Shown: positions 8,090 to 16,897 of the stretch, piece after piece | Numbering within the stretch: the first letter of the stretch is position 1 | How the letters are laid out: each line of letters begins with the position of its first letter | Source: Georgenia sp. SYP-B2076 | GTDB taxonomy: Bacteria > Actinomycetota > Actinomycetes > Actinomycetales > Actinomycetaceae | DNA: 64,000 bases | Direction: 5' to 3' | Assembly (NCBI RefSeq): GCF_003991205.1 | Contig: NZ_RXOZ01000005.1 | Coordinates: forward strand, 40,208-104,207 | Program-made: the position numbers and the translations under genes | The notes under the pieces: generated by a model | Database searches by the model: none | What the model was told of the DNA's origin: nothing | Seen by the model: only the letters and a program-made list of their open reading frames with translations

Positions 8090-9487
8090 ATGAACGAGAT
8101 CGAGGACGTCGACCTGCTGGTGATCGGCGGCGGCAAGGCCGGGAAGTCCCTGGCGATGGACCGCGCCAAGGCCGGCTGGACGGTCGCGATGGTGGAGCGC
8201 GACAAGGTCGGTGGGACCTGCATCAACGTCGCCTGCATCCCCACGAAGGCGCTCGTCGCCTCCGCCCGGACGCTCCTCGACGCTCGCCGCGCCGCCGAGA
8301 TGGGGATTGACATCGACTGCGAGCCGGCCGTCGACCTGGAGAAGCTTCGCGCGCACAAGGAGGGCGTCGTGGGCGGCATGGTCAGCGCGCACCGGACGAT
8401 GTTCCACGACTCCGGCATGGACTTCATCATGGGCACGGCCCGCTTCGTCGGGCAGCGCACCGTCGAGGTCGCCGTGAACGACGGCGGCACCCGGGTGCTG
8501 CGCGGCAGGGACGTCCTCGTCAACACCGGGACGACGCCGGCGACGCCGGACCTGCCCGGCCTCGCCGAGGCGGACGCGTGGGACTCCGAGAGCATCCTGC
8601 GGCTGGAGAGCCTGCCCGAGTCGATCGTCGTCCTCGGGGGCGGCTACGTGGGGTGCGAGTTCGCCTCCATGCTCGCGGTCTTCGGCAGCCGCGTGACTCT
8701 GCTGCAGGGCCGCGACCAGGTGCTGCCCCGGGAGGACCGGGACGTCGCCGCGGCCGTCGCCGACGTGCTCACGGCCCAGGGCGTCGACGTCCGGCTCGGC
8801 GTGCGGGCGACGGCGGTGCGCCGGGAGGGCGGCCACCGCGACGTCGTCGTCACCCTGGACGACGGCACCCAGGTACGCGCCGAGGACCTGCTGGTGGCGA
8901 CCGGCCGCACCCCGGTCACCGCGGACCTGGACCTCGCGGCCACCGGCGTCGAGCTCGACGAGCGCGGCTTCGTGCGCGTCGACGACCACCTGCGCACCAG
9001 CGCCGACCACGTCTGGGCCGCGGGCGACGTCGCCGGGAGCCCGCAGTTCACCCACGCCTCCTGGAACGACTTCCGGGTCCTGAAGAAGATCCTGACCGGC
9101 GGGGACGCCTCCACCGCGGGCCGGCTCGTGCCCTACACCGTCTTCGTCACCCCGGAGCTCGCGCGCGTGGGCCTGACGGAGACGCAGGCCCGCGAGCAGG
9201 GCTTCGAGGTCACGGTCGCCCGCCTCGCCGTCGCGGCGATCCCGCGCGCCAAGACGCTGCGCGAGACGACCGGGCACTGGAAGGCCGTCATCGACGCGCG
9301 CACGGACGAGATCCTCGGCGTCGCGCTCCTGGGCCACGAGTCGGGCGAGGTCGTCGCCGCGGTCCAGATGGCCATGCTCGGCAATCTGACTTACCACCAG
9401 GTCCGGGACGCCGCCATCACCCACCCGACCATGGGGGAGGGGCTCAACCTGCTCTTCGACACCGTGGCGGAGCAGCTGCCCGGCTGA
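8090..9487 (+). CDS. RclA-like pyridine nucleotide-disulfide oxidoreductase
   Basis: A 465-residue FAD/NAD(P) flavoprotein of the dihydrolipoamide dehydrogenase/mercuric reductase class. FAD motif IGGGKAGKSLAM, redox-active disulfide GGTCINVACIPTK (Cys44/Cys49), NAD motif LGGGYVGCEFASM, and C-terminal ITHPTMGEGLNLLF with the catalytic His-Glu. The opening GGGKAGKSLA...KAGW and the stretch VAAIPRAKTLRET are closer to E. coli RclA, a Cu(II) reductase protecting against hypochlorous acid, than to lipoamide dehydrogenase. GAGGAGG precedes ATG 8090. It is divergent from arsR-sulP and may share their operator. The function in chlorine or metal stress is inferred by family resemblance. Confidence 0.85.
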   Translation: MNEIEDVDLLVIGGGKAGKSLAMDRAKAGWTVAMVERDKVGGTCINVACIPTKALVASARTLLDARRAAEMGIDIDCEPAVDLEKLRAHKEGVVGGMVSAHRTMFHDSGMDFIMGTARFVGQRTVEVAVNDGGTRVLRGRDVLVNTGTTPATPDLPGLAEADAWDSESILRLESLPESIVVLGGGYVGCEFASMLAVFGSRVTLLQGRDQVLPREDRDVAAAVADVLTAQGVDVRLGVRATAVRREGGHRDVVVTLDDGTQVRAEDLLVATGRTPVTADLDLAATGVELDERGFVRVDDHLRTSADHVWAAGDVAGSPQFTHASWNDFRVLKKILTGGDASTAGRLVPYTVFVTPELARVGLTETQAREQGFEVTVARLAVAAIPRAKTLRETTGHWKAVIDARTDEILGVALLGHESGEVVAAVQMAMLGNLTYHQVRDAAITHPTMGEGLNLLFDTVAEQLPG

Positions 9488-9490
9488 CGG

Positions 9491-10798
9491 TCACTCCTCC
9501 GCCGCCCGCTCGCCCGCCGCCGGCTCCCCCGGCCCGGGCTCGCCCGCCGGCTCCCCCGGCCGCGCGGCCACCTGGACGTCCGCGGGCGCGTTCTGCCGCC
9601 TGGACAGGGCGAGGAACGGCAGCGCGAGGAGGGAGATGCCCGCGCCGACGACGTAGGAGGGCCCGTAGCCCCACACGTCGGCGGCGCGGCCCAGCACCGG
9701 CTGCGCCCAGACCCCGCCGCCGGAGTTCACGAGGGAGTCGAACGAGAGGATGGTCGCGCGCTGCTGCGAGGGGATCAGGCCGTTGATGTAGGCCTGGCGG
9801 ATCGGCAGGGCCGCCGCGTACAGCAGCGACCAGACGACGATGAGCGCGATGACCGCCCAAAAGTGCTCGATCGCCCCGATCAGCACGAGCGCCGTCGCGC
9901 TGACGGCCGCCGCCGCGATCAGCGCCGACGTCCGCCGGCGGAACAGCCGGCGGATCCACGGCGCCGACATGCCGCCGAGCATCTGGGCGCCGGCGACGAT
10001 GGCCGCCACGAGGCCGGCGACCTGGTAGGCGTGCGGGTCGCCGTAGAGCTCGAGCAGGTACGGCTGGAGGGCGTAGAAGACGTAGATCCCGACGCCGCCG
10101 GTGAAGAAGGCCTCGACCATGAGCCACTTGACCGCGGGCACGCGCCACCCGTTGTCGACCGACTCGCGGACGATCCTGCGGACCTCGGCCGCCGGCCGCG
10201 CGCCCTTGCGCGGCGTGAAGCCGATGTCCTGCATGAGCCGGAAGGCCAGGGCGAACATCACGAGCAGGATGGCCCCGCGGACCACGAACGGCACCCCGAG
10301 GTTGGTGTGCTGGGCGATGACGCCGCCCGCCACCGAGCCGACGAGCATCGCCGCCCCGGACACGACCTGGCCGCGTCCGAACACCGGCTCCATCTCGCCC
10401 GTGTAGCCGGTCGCGGTCAGGGCATCGACCAGCCACGCCTCGACGGCGCCGGAGAAGAAGGTGAACCCCAGGCCGATCAGGACCGACGCGACCGCCCAGA
10501 GCCAGAACGGCGCGTGGGTGTACCAGAGCAGCACGTAGAACAGGGTCGTCAGGCTCAGCGTGACGGTGCCGAGCAGGTAGGAGTAGCGGCGCCCGACGGT
10601 GTCGGCGACGACGCCGGTCGGGACCTCGAAGAGGACCATCCCGAGGGTGTAGAAGGCGTTCGCCGAGAACGCCTCGAGGTTGGTCAGCCCCGCGTCGAGC
10701 AGGAAGATCGTGTTGATGCCCCAGATCAGCGACGCGGCCAGGGTGTTGCCTAGCATGAGCACCAGATAGACCCGCACGATCGAACGGGGCGTTCGCAT
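9491..10798 (-). CDS. Major facilitator superfamily transporter
   Basis: A 435-residue carrier with about 12 hydrophobic segments. The loop between helices 2 and 3 reads FEVPTGVVADTVGRRYSYLLG, the usual MFS motif A position with the D-x-x-G-R-R core. The C-terminus is a Pro/Gly/Glu/Ala tail. It is tail to tail with the RclA-like gene (3-bp gap) and lies 45 bp downstream of trmL on the same strand. The substrate is unknown; drug or metabolite efflux is common for this type. Confidence 0.88.
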   Translation of the reverse strand: MRTPRSIVRVYLVLMLGNTLAASLIWGINTIFLLDAGLTNLEAFSANAFYTLGMVLFEVPTGVVADTVGRRYSYLLGTVTLSLTTLFYVLLWYTHAPFWLWAVASVLIGLGFTFFSGAVEAWLVDALTATGYTGEMEPVFGRGQVVSGAAMLVGSVAGGVIAQHTNLGVPFVVRGAILLVMFALAFRLMQDIGFTPRKGARPAAEVRRIVRESVDNGWRVPAVKWLMVEAFFTGGVGIYVFYALQPYLLELYGDPHAYQVAGLVAAIVAGAQMLGGMSAPWIRRLFRRRTSALIAAAAVSATALVLIGAIEHFWAVIALIVVWSLLYAAALPIRQAYINGLIPSQQRATILSFDSLVNSGGGVWAQPVLGRAADVWGYGPSYVVGAGISLLALPFLALSRRQNAPADVQVAARPGEPAGEPGPGEPAAGERAAEE

Positions 10799-10843
10799 GG
10801 TCTACAACCTACAGCGGGGCCGTTCGGCCCGGCCGGGTGCTTC

Positions 10844-11308
10844 TCAGACGCCGCGGGCGTACCCGTGCTGGCGCCAGGCCTCGTAGACGCCGACCGCCGC
10901 CGAGTTCGACAGGTTGAGCGACCGGACGCCGGGGATCATCGGGATCCGCACGCAGTCGGTCATCCGGGGGTCGGCGAGGACCTCCGCCGGGAGGCCGGTC
11001 GGCTCGGGCCCGAAGAGCAGGGCGTCGCCCGGCGCGTAGGCGACGTCGGCGAAGCTGCGGCTGGCATGGCCGGTGAAGGCGTACACCCGCCCCGGCGCGA
11101 CGGCGGCCAGCGCGGCGTCGAGGTCGGCGTGGACGACGACGTGGGCCAGGTCGTGGTAGTCCAGGCCGGCCCGGCGCAGCTGCGCGTCGGACAGGTCGAA
11201 GCCGAGCGGCTCGACCAGGTGCAGCGTGGCGCCGGTGCACGCCACCATGCGGATGGCGTTGCCGGTGTTCGGGGGGATGCGGGGCTCGTAGAAGATGACG
11301 TGGAACAC
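10844..11308 (-). CDS. trmL: tRNA (cytidine(34)-2'-O)-methyltransferase
   Basis: A 154-residue minimal SPOUT methyltransferase, the normal length of TrmL. It methylates the ribose of the wobble nucleotide of certain tRNA-Leu isoacceptors. Visible motifs: FYEPRIPPNTGNAIRM, LLFGPEPTGLP and IPMIPGVRSLNLSNSAAV. GTG 11308 gives the standard start VFHVIFYEPRIP; the frame continues upstream but without family similarity. The gene heads towards the MFS transporter on the same strand. Confidence 0.92.
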   Translation of the reverse strand: MFHVIFYEPRIPPNTGNAIRMVACTGATLHLVEPLGFDLSDAQLRRAGLDYHDLAHVVVHADLDAALAAVAPGRVYAFTGHASRSFADVAYAPGDALLFGPEPTGLPAEVLADPRMTDCVRIPMIPGVRSLNLSNSAAVGVYEAWRQHGYARGV

Positions 11309-11459
11309 GAGGGTCGATGATCCCACGGGCCGCGTCGGCCCACGGGAACAGCGCGCGGAGCGCGCGGCGTTGCGCGCACGGACGAGGCGTACCCTGACCG
11401 GCATCCGCGTCGAGTCGCGGCGCGGGGGGAGTGCCAACGCGGCGGACGGGAGTACCGAC

Positions 11460-11732
11460 ATGATCCTGGCAACGACGAAGGTCGAGGACGTGGACCGCTT
11501 CCTGAGGATCTTCTCGACCAAGGGCGCCGAGAAGCGACGGCAGCACGGCTCCAAGGGGGCGACCGTCTTCCGTGATCCCGCCGATGAGACCAGGGTCTGG
11601 GTGCTCTTCAGCTGGGACGCGGACGGCTGGCAGAACTTCGTCTCGGACCCGGGCGTCCCGGCGATCCTGCAGGAGGCCGGGCACATCGGCACGCCACAGT
11701 CGGCGCAGCTCGTCGCTGAGTACGACGCCTGA
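11460..11732 (+). CDS. Small ABM-like (dimeric alpha/beta barrel) protein
   Basis: A 90-residue protein with the pattern of antibiotic-biosynthesis-monooxygenase/DUF1330-like barrels: an N-terminal strand ILATTKVEDVDRFLRIF, a central TRVWVLFSWDADGWQNFV and a C-terminal helix. Such proteins act as small cofactor-free oxygenases or have unknown roles. ATG 11460 is the first good start. It is divergent from trmL. The fold assignment is tentative because the motif content is thin. Confidence 0.6.
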   Translation: MILATTKVEDVDRFLRIFSTKGAEKRRQHGSKGATVFRDPADETRVWVLFSWDADGWQNFVSDPGVPAILQEAGHIGTPQSAQLVAEYDA

Positions 11733-11795
11733 TCGGCCGATACGCCGGCGCGAAACCACCAGACGGTCTTCTCCGCCGTCGACCACGGCTGCGCC

Positions 11796-12302
11796 CTAGC
11801 TGACGCGCGTGATGCGGAAGACCGGGAAGCGCGTCGCGATCTCCTCGAACTGGCTCAGTGGCGCGTGCCGGTCGACCGGGATGTGCGCCCGGGCTCCCGG
11901 CGCGAGCGCCAGGTAACGCTTGAGGATCGGCGCCCGGACGCCCGGATCGACCTCCTCGAGGACGACGTCCTCCCGGTGGCCGTGCCGCAGGACCGCGCGG
12001 CCACCGGCGGCGCGGACGTTGCGCACCCAGTTCGTGCCCTCACCCAGCATCGAGACGAGATAGCGCTCGCCGTCGTGCCTGGTCAGGACGAGCGGGAACG
12101 CGACCCGCCGGCCGGTGCGCCGGCCGACCACCTCCAGGGTCACCCCGCGGCCCATCGTCAGGAGCCCCGCGGAGTACTGGGCCGCCGCGAGCCGGTTGAG
12201 CACCTTCGCGACCAGGCTCGGGCGTCCGCCGCGGTACAGCCACCGGTCCAGCCGGTGCCACCACTGGCCCCTCCGGCCCGGCCCGTCACGCCCGCGGGGC
12301 AT
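11796..12302 (-). CDS. DUF385 / F420-dependent nitroreductase-family protein
   Basis: A 168-residue member of the same family as the gene at 5254-5649. The core reads LEVVGRRTGRRVAFPLV, then YLVSMLGEGTNWVRNVRAAGG, the usual Ddn-like F420-binding region with the conserved NWVRN. It starts 7 bp after the ferritin stop and is probably cotranscribed with it. Two paralogues in 7 kb fit a host that makes coenzyme F420, though no F420 biosynthesis gene is in view. Confidence 0.84.
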   Translation of the reverse strand: MPRGRDGPGRRGQWWHRLDRWLYRGGRPSLVAKVLNRLAAAQYSAGLLTMGRGVTLEVVGRRTGRRVAFPLVLTRHDGERYLVSMLGEGTNWVRNVRAAGGRAVLRHGHREDVVLEEVDPGVRAPILKRYLALAPGARAHIPVDRHAPLSQFEEIATRFPVFRITRVS

Positions 12303-12309
12303 GCCGGGC

Positions 12310-12852
12310 CTACACCACCCCGCCCGCGGCCGACGGCGCGCCGGGCGAGACGCCCTGGTCGCCGATCTGCTCCCGGGCGACGTAGTTCTCCAGGTCGAAC
12401 AGGTTCGCGCCCGCGCGTTCGGCCACCGTGAGCAGCGTCGTCGCCGCAGCCACCTCCTCGACCTGCTCCTGGAGGAACCAGAGCATGAACTGCTCGCCGA
12501 GGGCGTCGTTCTCTGCCCGGGCCGCGCGGAAGATCGCCTCGATCTGGGCGGTGACCTGCTGCTCCTGCCGCAACGCCAGACCCAGCGGCTCGGTGACGCC
12601 CGCGAAGTCGTTCCGCACCGGCGAGCCCGCGGGGATCTGGACCTCGAGGCTCCGGTCGATCATGTACTGGACGATCATCATCGCGTGGTTCCGCTCCTCC
12701 AGGGCCTGGCGGTAGTAGTGCCGCGCGAGCTGGGGGAGGTCGTGGGTGTCGAACCACACCGCGATCGCGATGTATTGCTGGTGGGCGTCGAACTCGTGGC
12801 CCACCTGCTCGTGGAGCAGGCGGAGGAACTCGGACGTCGTCGTCTCGGTCAT
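12310..12852 (-). CDS. Ferritin-like iron storage protein
   Basis: A 180-residue four-helix ferritin. The first helix segment EFDAHQQYIAIAVWFDTHD and the following ALEERNHAMMIVQYMIDR supply the E...ExxH ferroxidase ligands, with further acidic residues in QFMLWFLQEQVEEV. It resembles the actinobacterial non-haem ferritin BfrB more than haem bacterioferritin. ATG 12852 starts the conserved N-terminus. It oxidises and stores iron in the cytosol and leads a probable two-gene transcript with the DUF385 gene. Confidence 0.9.
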   Translation of the reverse strand: MTETTTSEFLRLLHEQVGHEFDAHQQYIAIAVWFDTHDLPQLARHYYRQALEERNHAMMIVQYMIDRSLEVQIPAGSPVRNDFAGVTEPLGLALRQEQQVTAQIEAIFRAARAENDALGEQFMLWFLQEQVEEVAAATTLLTVAERAGANLFDLENYVAREQIGDQGVSPGAPSAAGGVV

Positions 12853-13207
12853 GGTGGCCACGCTAGCGCCGGGGGCCGGTCGACGGCTACGGCCGCCCCG
12901 GGACGGCTGTCCTGGGCCGGGGCGCGGTTGCCCGTCCGGGGCCGCCGGCAGCGCTGGCGAGCCCGCCGCGATGATCAGTCGCTGGCTGACGGCGAGCGTG
13001 GTGGCGGGCACGCTCGGCGACTATCGTCGATGAGGTGGCCGCGCCGGCGTCGGCGTCGGTGACGTGGGCGTCCGCGCACGGTCAGCCTTCCTTCAGCCTG
13101 CCGGTCTTTCCTGGGGCCACTGATGGGCGAACGAAGGTGGGCGGCGGAGCGCCTCCTGTTCCGAGGAGTGAGGGCGCCGCGCGTCGGCGCCGCTGCTGGA
13201 GGCTTAG
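12853..13207. other. Intergenic region between ferritin and ferredoxin-reductase genes
   Basis: A 355-bp divergent gap. I see no convincing gene and no clear promoter hexamers. The only solid element is a ribosome site, CTGGAGGCTT, just before the ferredoxin-reductase start at 13208. Promoters for both flanking genes presumably lie here. Confidence 0.5.
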
Positions 13208-14944
13208 ATGCGCCTAGTCGTCGACATGACCCGATGCCAGAGCTACGCCCAGTGCTGCTTCCTTGCGCCTGACACGTTCACGCTGCGGGGCCAGGAGGCC
13301 CTCGTCTACGACTCGTGCCCCGATGACGCGCAGCGGGACAAGATCCTGCAGGCCGCTGCCGCGTGCCCGGTCCAGGCAATCCTCGTCGAGCGCCTCGAGC
13401 GCCTCGAGAACCGCCCGGCGCCGCCCCCGCCGGAGGAGCCGGGGGGCGCTCTCGCGTCCCCGGCCACTCGGGCACCTCGCGCCGTCGCGGGACCCGAAGA
13501 TTCCCCCCGCGCCGACGGCCGCATCGTCATCGTGGGCGCCTCCCTCGCCGGGCTGCGGGCCGCGGAGGCGGTCCGCCGGGAGGGGTTCGCCGGCCGGCTC
13601 ACGCTGATCGGTGACGAGGCGGCCGAGCCCTACGACCGCCCGCCCCTCTCGAAGGAGGTGCTGGAGGGCTTGATGCCCGTCGAGCACACGGCCCTGCCTC
13701 GCCTCGAGGCGCTGGACGCCGAGTGGAAGCTCGGGGCGGCGGCCACGGGCCTGGACCTGGCCGGCAAACGGGTGCGGCTGGCCGACGGTGAGGAGGTGGG
13801 CTTCGACCGGGTGCTGATCACCACCGGCACCCGCGCCCGCCCCTGGCCCGACCGGGCCGAGGCGCGCCTGGACGGGGTGCTCACCCTGCGCACGCGTGAG
13901 GACGCCGGACGGCTCCGGGAGCGGCTCGCGGCGAGGCCCGGGCGCGTCCTGGTCATCGGCGGGGGGTTCACCGGCTCGGAGGTCGCCTCCGCCTGCCGTG
14001 AGCTCGACGTGCCCGTGACGGTGGTCCAGCGGGGACCGGCGCCGCTCTTCGCGGCGCTCGGCGGCGTCGTAGGGCGCGTGGCCGGCCAGATCCAGCGCGA
14101 GCACGGCGTCCACCTCCGCACCGGCGTCACGGTGACGGCGCTGGAGGGGGATCCCGGCGGACGGCTGCGCCGGGCCCGGCTGTCCGACGGCGGCGTCGTC
14201 GACGCCGACGTCGCGGTGGTGGCGCTCGGCGCCCTCCGCAACGTGGAGTGGCTACGCGGCTCCGGCCTGGCCGCCGGCGAGTGGGGGGTGGCGTGCGACG
14301 CGGGATGCCGCGCCTTCGACCTCAACGGCCTCGTGACCGACGACGTCTTCGTCGCCGGGGACGTGGCCCGGTTCCCTCACCCGATGTTCGGGTTCGAGTT
14401 CCTCGCGCTCGAGCACTGGGGCAACGCCGTCGCGCAGGCGGAGATCGCCGCGCACAACATGGTCAGCGGCCAGGCGCGTCGCTGGCCGCACCTCTCGGTG
14501 CCGATCTTCTGGTCCATCCAGTTCGGGCACCTGATCAAGTCGGCCGGCGTCTCCGCCCTCGCCGACGAGGTGGTGCTGACGCAGGGCTCGGTCGAGGACC
14601 GGTCGTTCGTCGCCGCCTACGGCCACCGCGGCCGCATCGTCGCCGCCGTCACGGTCAACCAGTCGAAGTGGCTGGAGTACTACCAGAGGCTCATCGCCGA
14701 CGGCGCGCCCTTCCCGCCCCACGACGCGGCCGACAAGCCGGACGGCATGCGGCCGGTGCCCGCGGCGATGCCCGCCGCGGTCGTGCCGTGGCGGGCCACC
14801 GAGGACGCCACCCTCGCCGTGACCGGTCACCAGCCCAGCGAGTGGCAGGCGGTGTGGCGCCCGCGCACCCCCGCGGCGCCGGGACCGCGAGCCGTCGCGG
14901 CACCGGAGCCGGAAGCCGTCGAGGCCCAGGAGAGGCAGTCATGA
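13208..14944 (+). CDS. Ferredoxin-ferredoxin reductase fusion (P450 redox partner)
   Basis: A 578-residue fusion. Residues 1-65 are a P450-type ferredoxin with Cys10, Cys16 and Cys53-Pro (C-x5-C...CP), the pattern of a [3Fe-4S] ferredoxin. A Pro-rich linker (about 68-100) leads to a FAD/NAD ferredoxin reductase: FAD motif IVIVGASLAGLRAAEAV, the DRPPLSKEVL loop, NAD motif VLVIGGGFTGSEVAS and the second FAD motif VFVAGDVARF. The stop overlaps the P450 start (ATGA). The protein should pass electrons from NAD(P)H to the adjacent P450, making a self-contained two-protein system. Separate proteins are the more usual arrangement. Confidence 0.92.
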   Translation: MRLVVDMTRCQSYAQCCFLAPDTFTLRGQEALVYDSCPDDAQRDKILQAAAACPVQAILVERLERLENRPAPPPPEEPGGALASPATRAPRAVAGPEDSPRADGRIVIVGASLAGLRAAEAVRREGFAGRLTLIGDEAAEPYDRPPLSKEVLEGLMPVEHTALPRLEALDAEWKLGAAATGLDLAGKRVRLADGEEVGFDRVLITTGTRARPWPDRAEARLDGVLTLRTREDAGRLRERLAARPGRVLVIGGGFTGSEVASACRELDVPVTVVQRGPAPLFAALGGVVGRVAGQIQREHGVHLRTGVTVTALEGDPGGRLRRARLSDGGVVDADVAVVALGALRNVEWLRGSGLAAGEWGVACDAGCRAFDLNGLVTDDVFVAGDVARFPHPMFGFEFLALEHWGNAVAQAEIAAHNMVSGQARRWPHLSVPIFWSIQFGHLIKSAGVSALADEVVLTQGSVEDRSFVAAYGHRGRIVAAVTVNQSKWLEYYQRLIADGAPFPPHDAADKPDGMRPVPAAMPAAVVPWRATEDATLAVTGHQPSEWQAVWRPRTPAAPGPRAVAAPEPEAVEAQERQS

Positions 14945-16167
14945 CCGAGACCGACCTGCTGCAGCAGATGCTCGACTACGCCAACCGCGCCAACCCGTAC
15001 CCGCTCTACGACGAGCTGCGGACGACGCCGGTGCGCCGTCAGGAGGACGGCTCCTATCTCGTCGGCACCTACCGGGAGATCGTCCAGCTGCTCCACGACC
15101 CGCGGCTGAGCTCCGACGTCCGGAACCGGCCCGACCCCGGCCCCGCCCGCGAGGAGGAGGGCGACGGCCTGCCGCTCAGCTTCATCCTGCTCGACCCTCC
15201 GCAGCACGACGTGCTCCGTCGGCTGGCGATGCGGCAGTTCGGGCCGCCGCACAGGCCCGCCTTCCTCGACGGGCTGCGGTCGGACATGGCCCGGATCGTC
15301 CGGGACCGCATCGACGGCTTCGCCGGCCGGCAGGAGGTCGACATCGTCGACGAGCTCGCCTACCCCTTCCCGGTCACCGTGATCTGCGACGTGCTCGGCG
15401 TGCCGCAGGAGGACGAGCCGCTCTTCCACGAGTGGGCCGAGGGCATCATCCAGCCCGGCGAGGCGACCGGCCCGGACGACCTCGAGGAGCGGCGGCAGCG
15501 GGCCGAGCAGGCGATCTCCGAGGCCCGCGACTACTTCGCCGAGCTGGCGGAGGCGCGCCGCCGGGAACCGCGCGACGACATGCTCTCCGGGCTGGTGACC
15601 GACGACGGGCCCGAGGGGCGGATGTCCCAGGACGAGGTGCTGAGCACCGCCGTCCTCCTGCTCGTCGCCGGGCACGAGACGACCGTGAACATGATCGCCA
15701 ACGGCACCCTCACGCTCCTGCGCCACCCGGAGGTGGTGGAGCGGCTGCGCCGGGAGCCGGAGCTGATCTCACGGGTCTTCGAGGAGCTGATCCGGTTCGA
15801 CACGCCAGTGCAGTTCGTGCCCTTCCGCACGACCGTCGCCGACGTCGAGGTCGCCGGGACGACCATCCCGAAGGGCGCCGCGGTCACCCTGGTGCTCGGC
15901 TCCGGCAACCGCGATCCCGGCTACTTCACCGTCCCCGACCGCTTCGACCCGGACCGCGCGGAGGTCCAGCACCTCGGCTTCGGCGGCGGCATCCACTACT
16001 GCTTCGGCGCCCCGCTCGCCCGGATGGAGACCCAGGTCGCGCTCAGCGAGCTGTTCCGGCGGCTGGAGAACCCGCGGCTGGTCAATGACCCGCCGCCGTA
16101 CCGGCGCAACGCCTTCCTGCGCGGCCCACGGCACCTGCGGGTGGCCTTCGACGGCGTCCGGACGTGA
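14941..16167 (+). CDS. Cytochrome P450
   Basis: A 408-residue soluble bacterial P450. I-helix oxygen-activation motif AGHETT near residue 244, ExxR motif in EELIR, and haem loop FGGGIHYCFGAPLAR with thiolate Cys354. The overall pattern (ANPYPLYDELR at the start, LDPPQHDVLRRL) is typical of actinobacterial CYP families acting on small hydrophobic substrates or secondary metabolites. AGGAGAGG precedes ATG 14941, which overlaps the stop of the electron-transfer fusion. The substrate is unknown, and no biosynthetic genes lie beside it. Confidence 0.95.
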   Translation: MTETDLLQQMLDYANRANPYPLYDELRTTPVRRQEDGSYLVGTYREIVQLLHDPRLSSDVRNRPDPGPAREEEGDGLPLSFILLDPPQHDVLRRLAMRQFGPPHRPAFLDGLRSDMARIVRDRIDGFAGRQEVDIVDELAYPFPVTVICDVLGVPQEDEPLFHEWAEGIIQPGEATGPDDLEERRQRAEQAISEARDYFAELAEARRREPRDDMLSGLVTDDGPEGRMSQDEVLSTAVLLLVAGHETTVNMIANGTLTLLRHPEVVERLRREPELISRVFEELIRFDTPVQFVPFRTTVADVEVAGTTIPKGAAVTLVLGSGNRDPGYFTVPDRFDPDRAEVQHLGFGGGIHYCFGAPLARMETQVALSELFRRLENPRLVNDPPPYRRNAFLRGPRHLRVAFDGVRT

Positions 16168-16242
16168 GGCGCCGGGCGACGCCGGTCGACGCCAACGCCC
16201 ACGGGCGCGGCCCGGCGGGTGCGACGGCGGTGAGCACGCGGG

Positions 16243-16890
16243 TCAGCCCACGGGCTGCCCGAGGCCCTCGACCACCTGGGCGCCCGGCAGGGCGGCGAGC
16301 ACCTCGCCGGGCACCAGGAGCTTGGACCGGCGGACGCCCGAGCCGATGATCGCGTGCCCGGTGGCCACGCGGCTGTCGACCAGCAGGCGCCACCCGGCCG
16401 GCAGGCCCACGGGCGTGATGCCGCCGTACTCCATCCCCGAGGCGGCCACCGCCTGCTCCATGGGCCAGAACGAGGCCTTGCGCACGTCCAGGATCCGGCG
16501 CACCGCGGTATTGACGTCCGTGCGGGTGGTCGCCCGCACCACGCAGGCCGCCACGCGTTCCTCGCCCGCGCGCCTGCCCGCCACCAGCACGCAGTTGGCG
16601 GAGGCCTCCGGCGGCAGCTCGTAGGCCTCGGTCATGGCGGCCGTGTCGGCCAGGTCGGGATCGATCTCGGCCACCAGCACCTGCGAGGCGGCGTCGGGGT
16701 CGCGGAGGGCGAGGTCGGCGACGGCGTCGCGCACCGGCTCCGCCAGCAGGTCTGGGCGGTCCAGGGCCGGCTCCCACACGAGGGTGCCGAGGGCGACGGC
16801 GTCCGTCTCGCCGAGCACCGCCGTCGGCTCGGTCGCCACCTCCTCCGCGAGGGAGCGGGCCGGGGGCGTGGCGGGGGTCTGCTCGGTCAT
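16243..16890 (-). CDS. YbaK/EbsC-type aminoacyl-tRNA deacylase
   Basis: A 215-residue protein with the YbaK/ProX editing-domain pattern: ANCVLVAGRRAGEERVAACVVRATTR, DVRKASFWPMEQAV, then SGMEYGGITPVGLP and a closing IIGSGVRRSKLLVPG. Such domains hydrolyse mischarged aminoacyl-tRNAs (Cys- or Ala-tRNA-Pro in characterised cases). The N-terminal 50 residues are not part of the core domain. It starts 7 bp after the PEBP gene and is probably cotranscribed; it is convergent with the P450. Confidence 0.82.
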   Translation of the reverse strand: MTEQTPATPPARSLAEEVATEPTAVLGETDAVALGTLVWEPALDRPDLLAEPVRDAVADLALRDPDAASQVLVAEIDPDLADTAAMTEAYELPPEASANCVLVAGRRAGEERVAACVVRATTRTDVNTAVRRILDVRKASFWPMEQAVAASGMEYGGITPVGLPAGWRLLVDSRVATGHAIIGSGVRRSKLLVPGEVLAALPGAQVVEGLGQPVG

Positions 16891-16897
16891 GCCGCGC

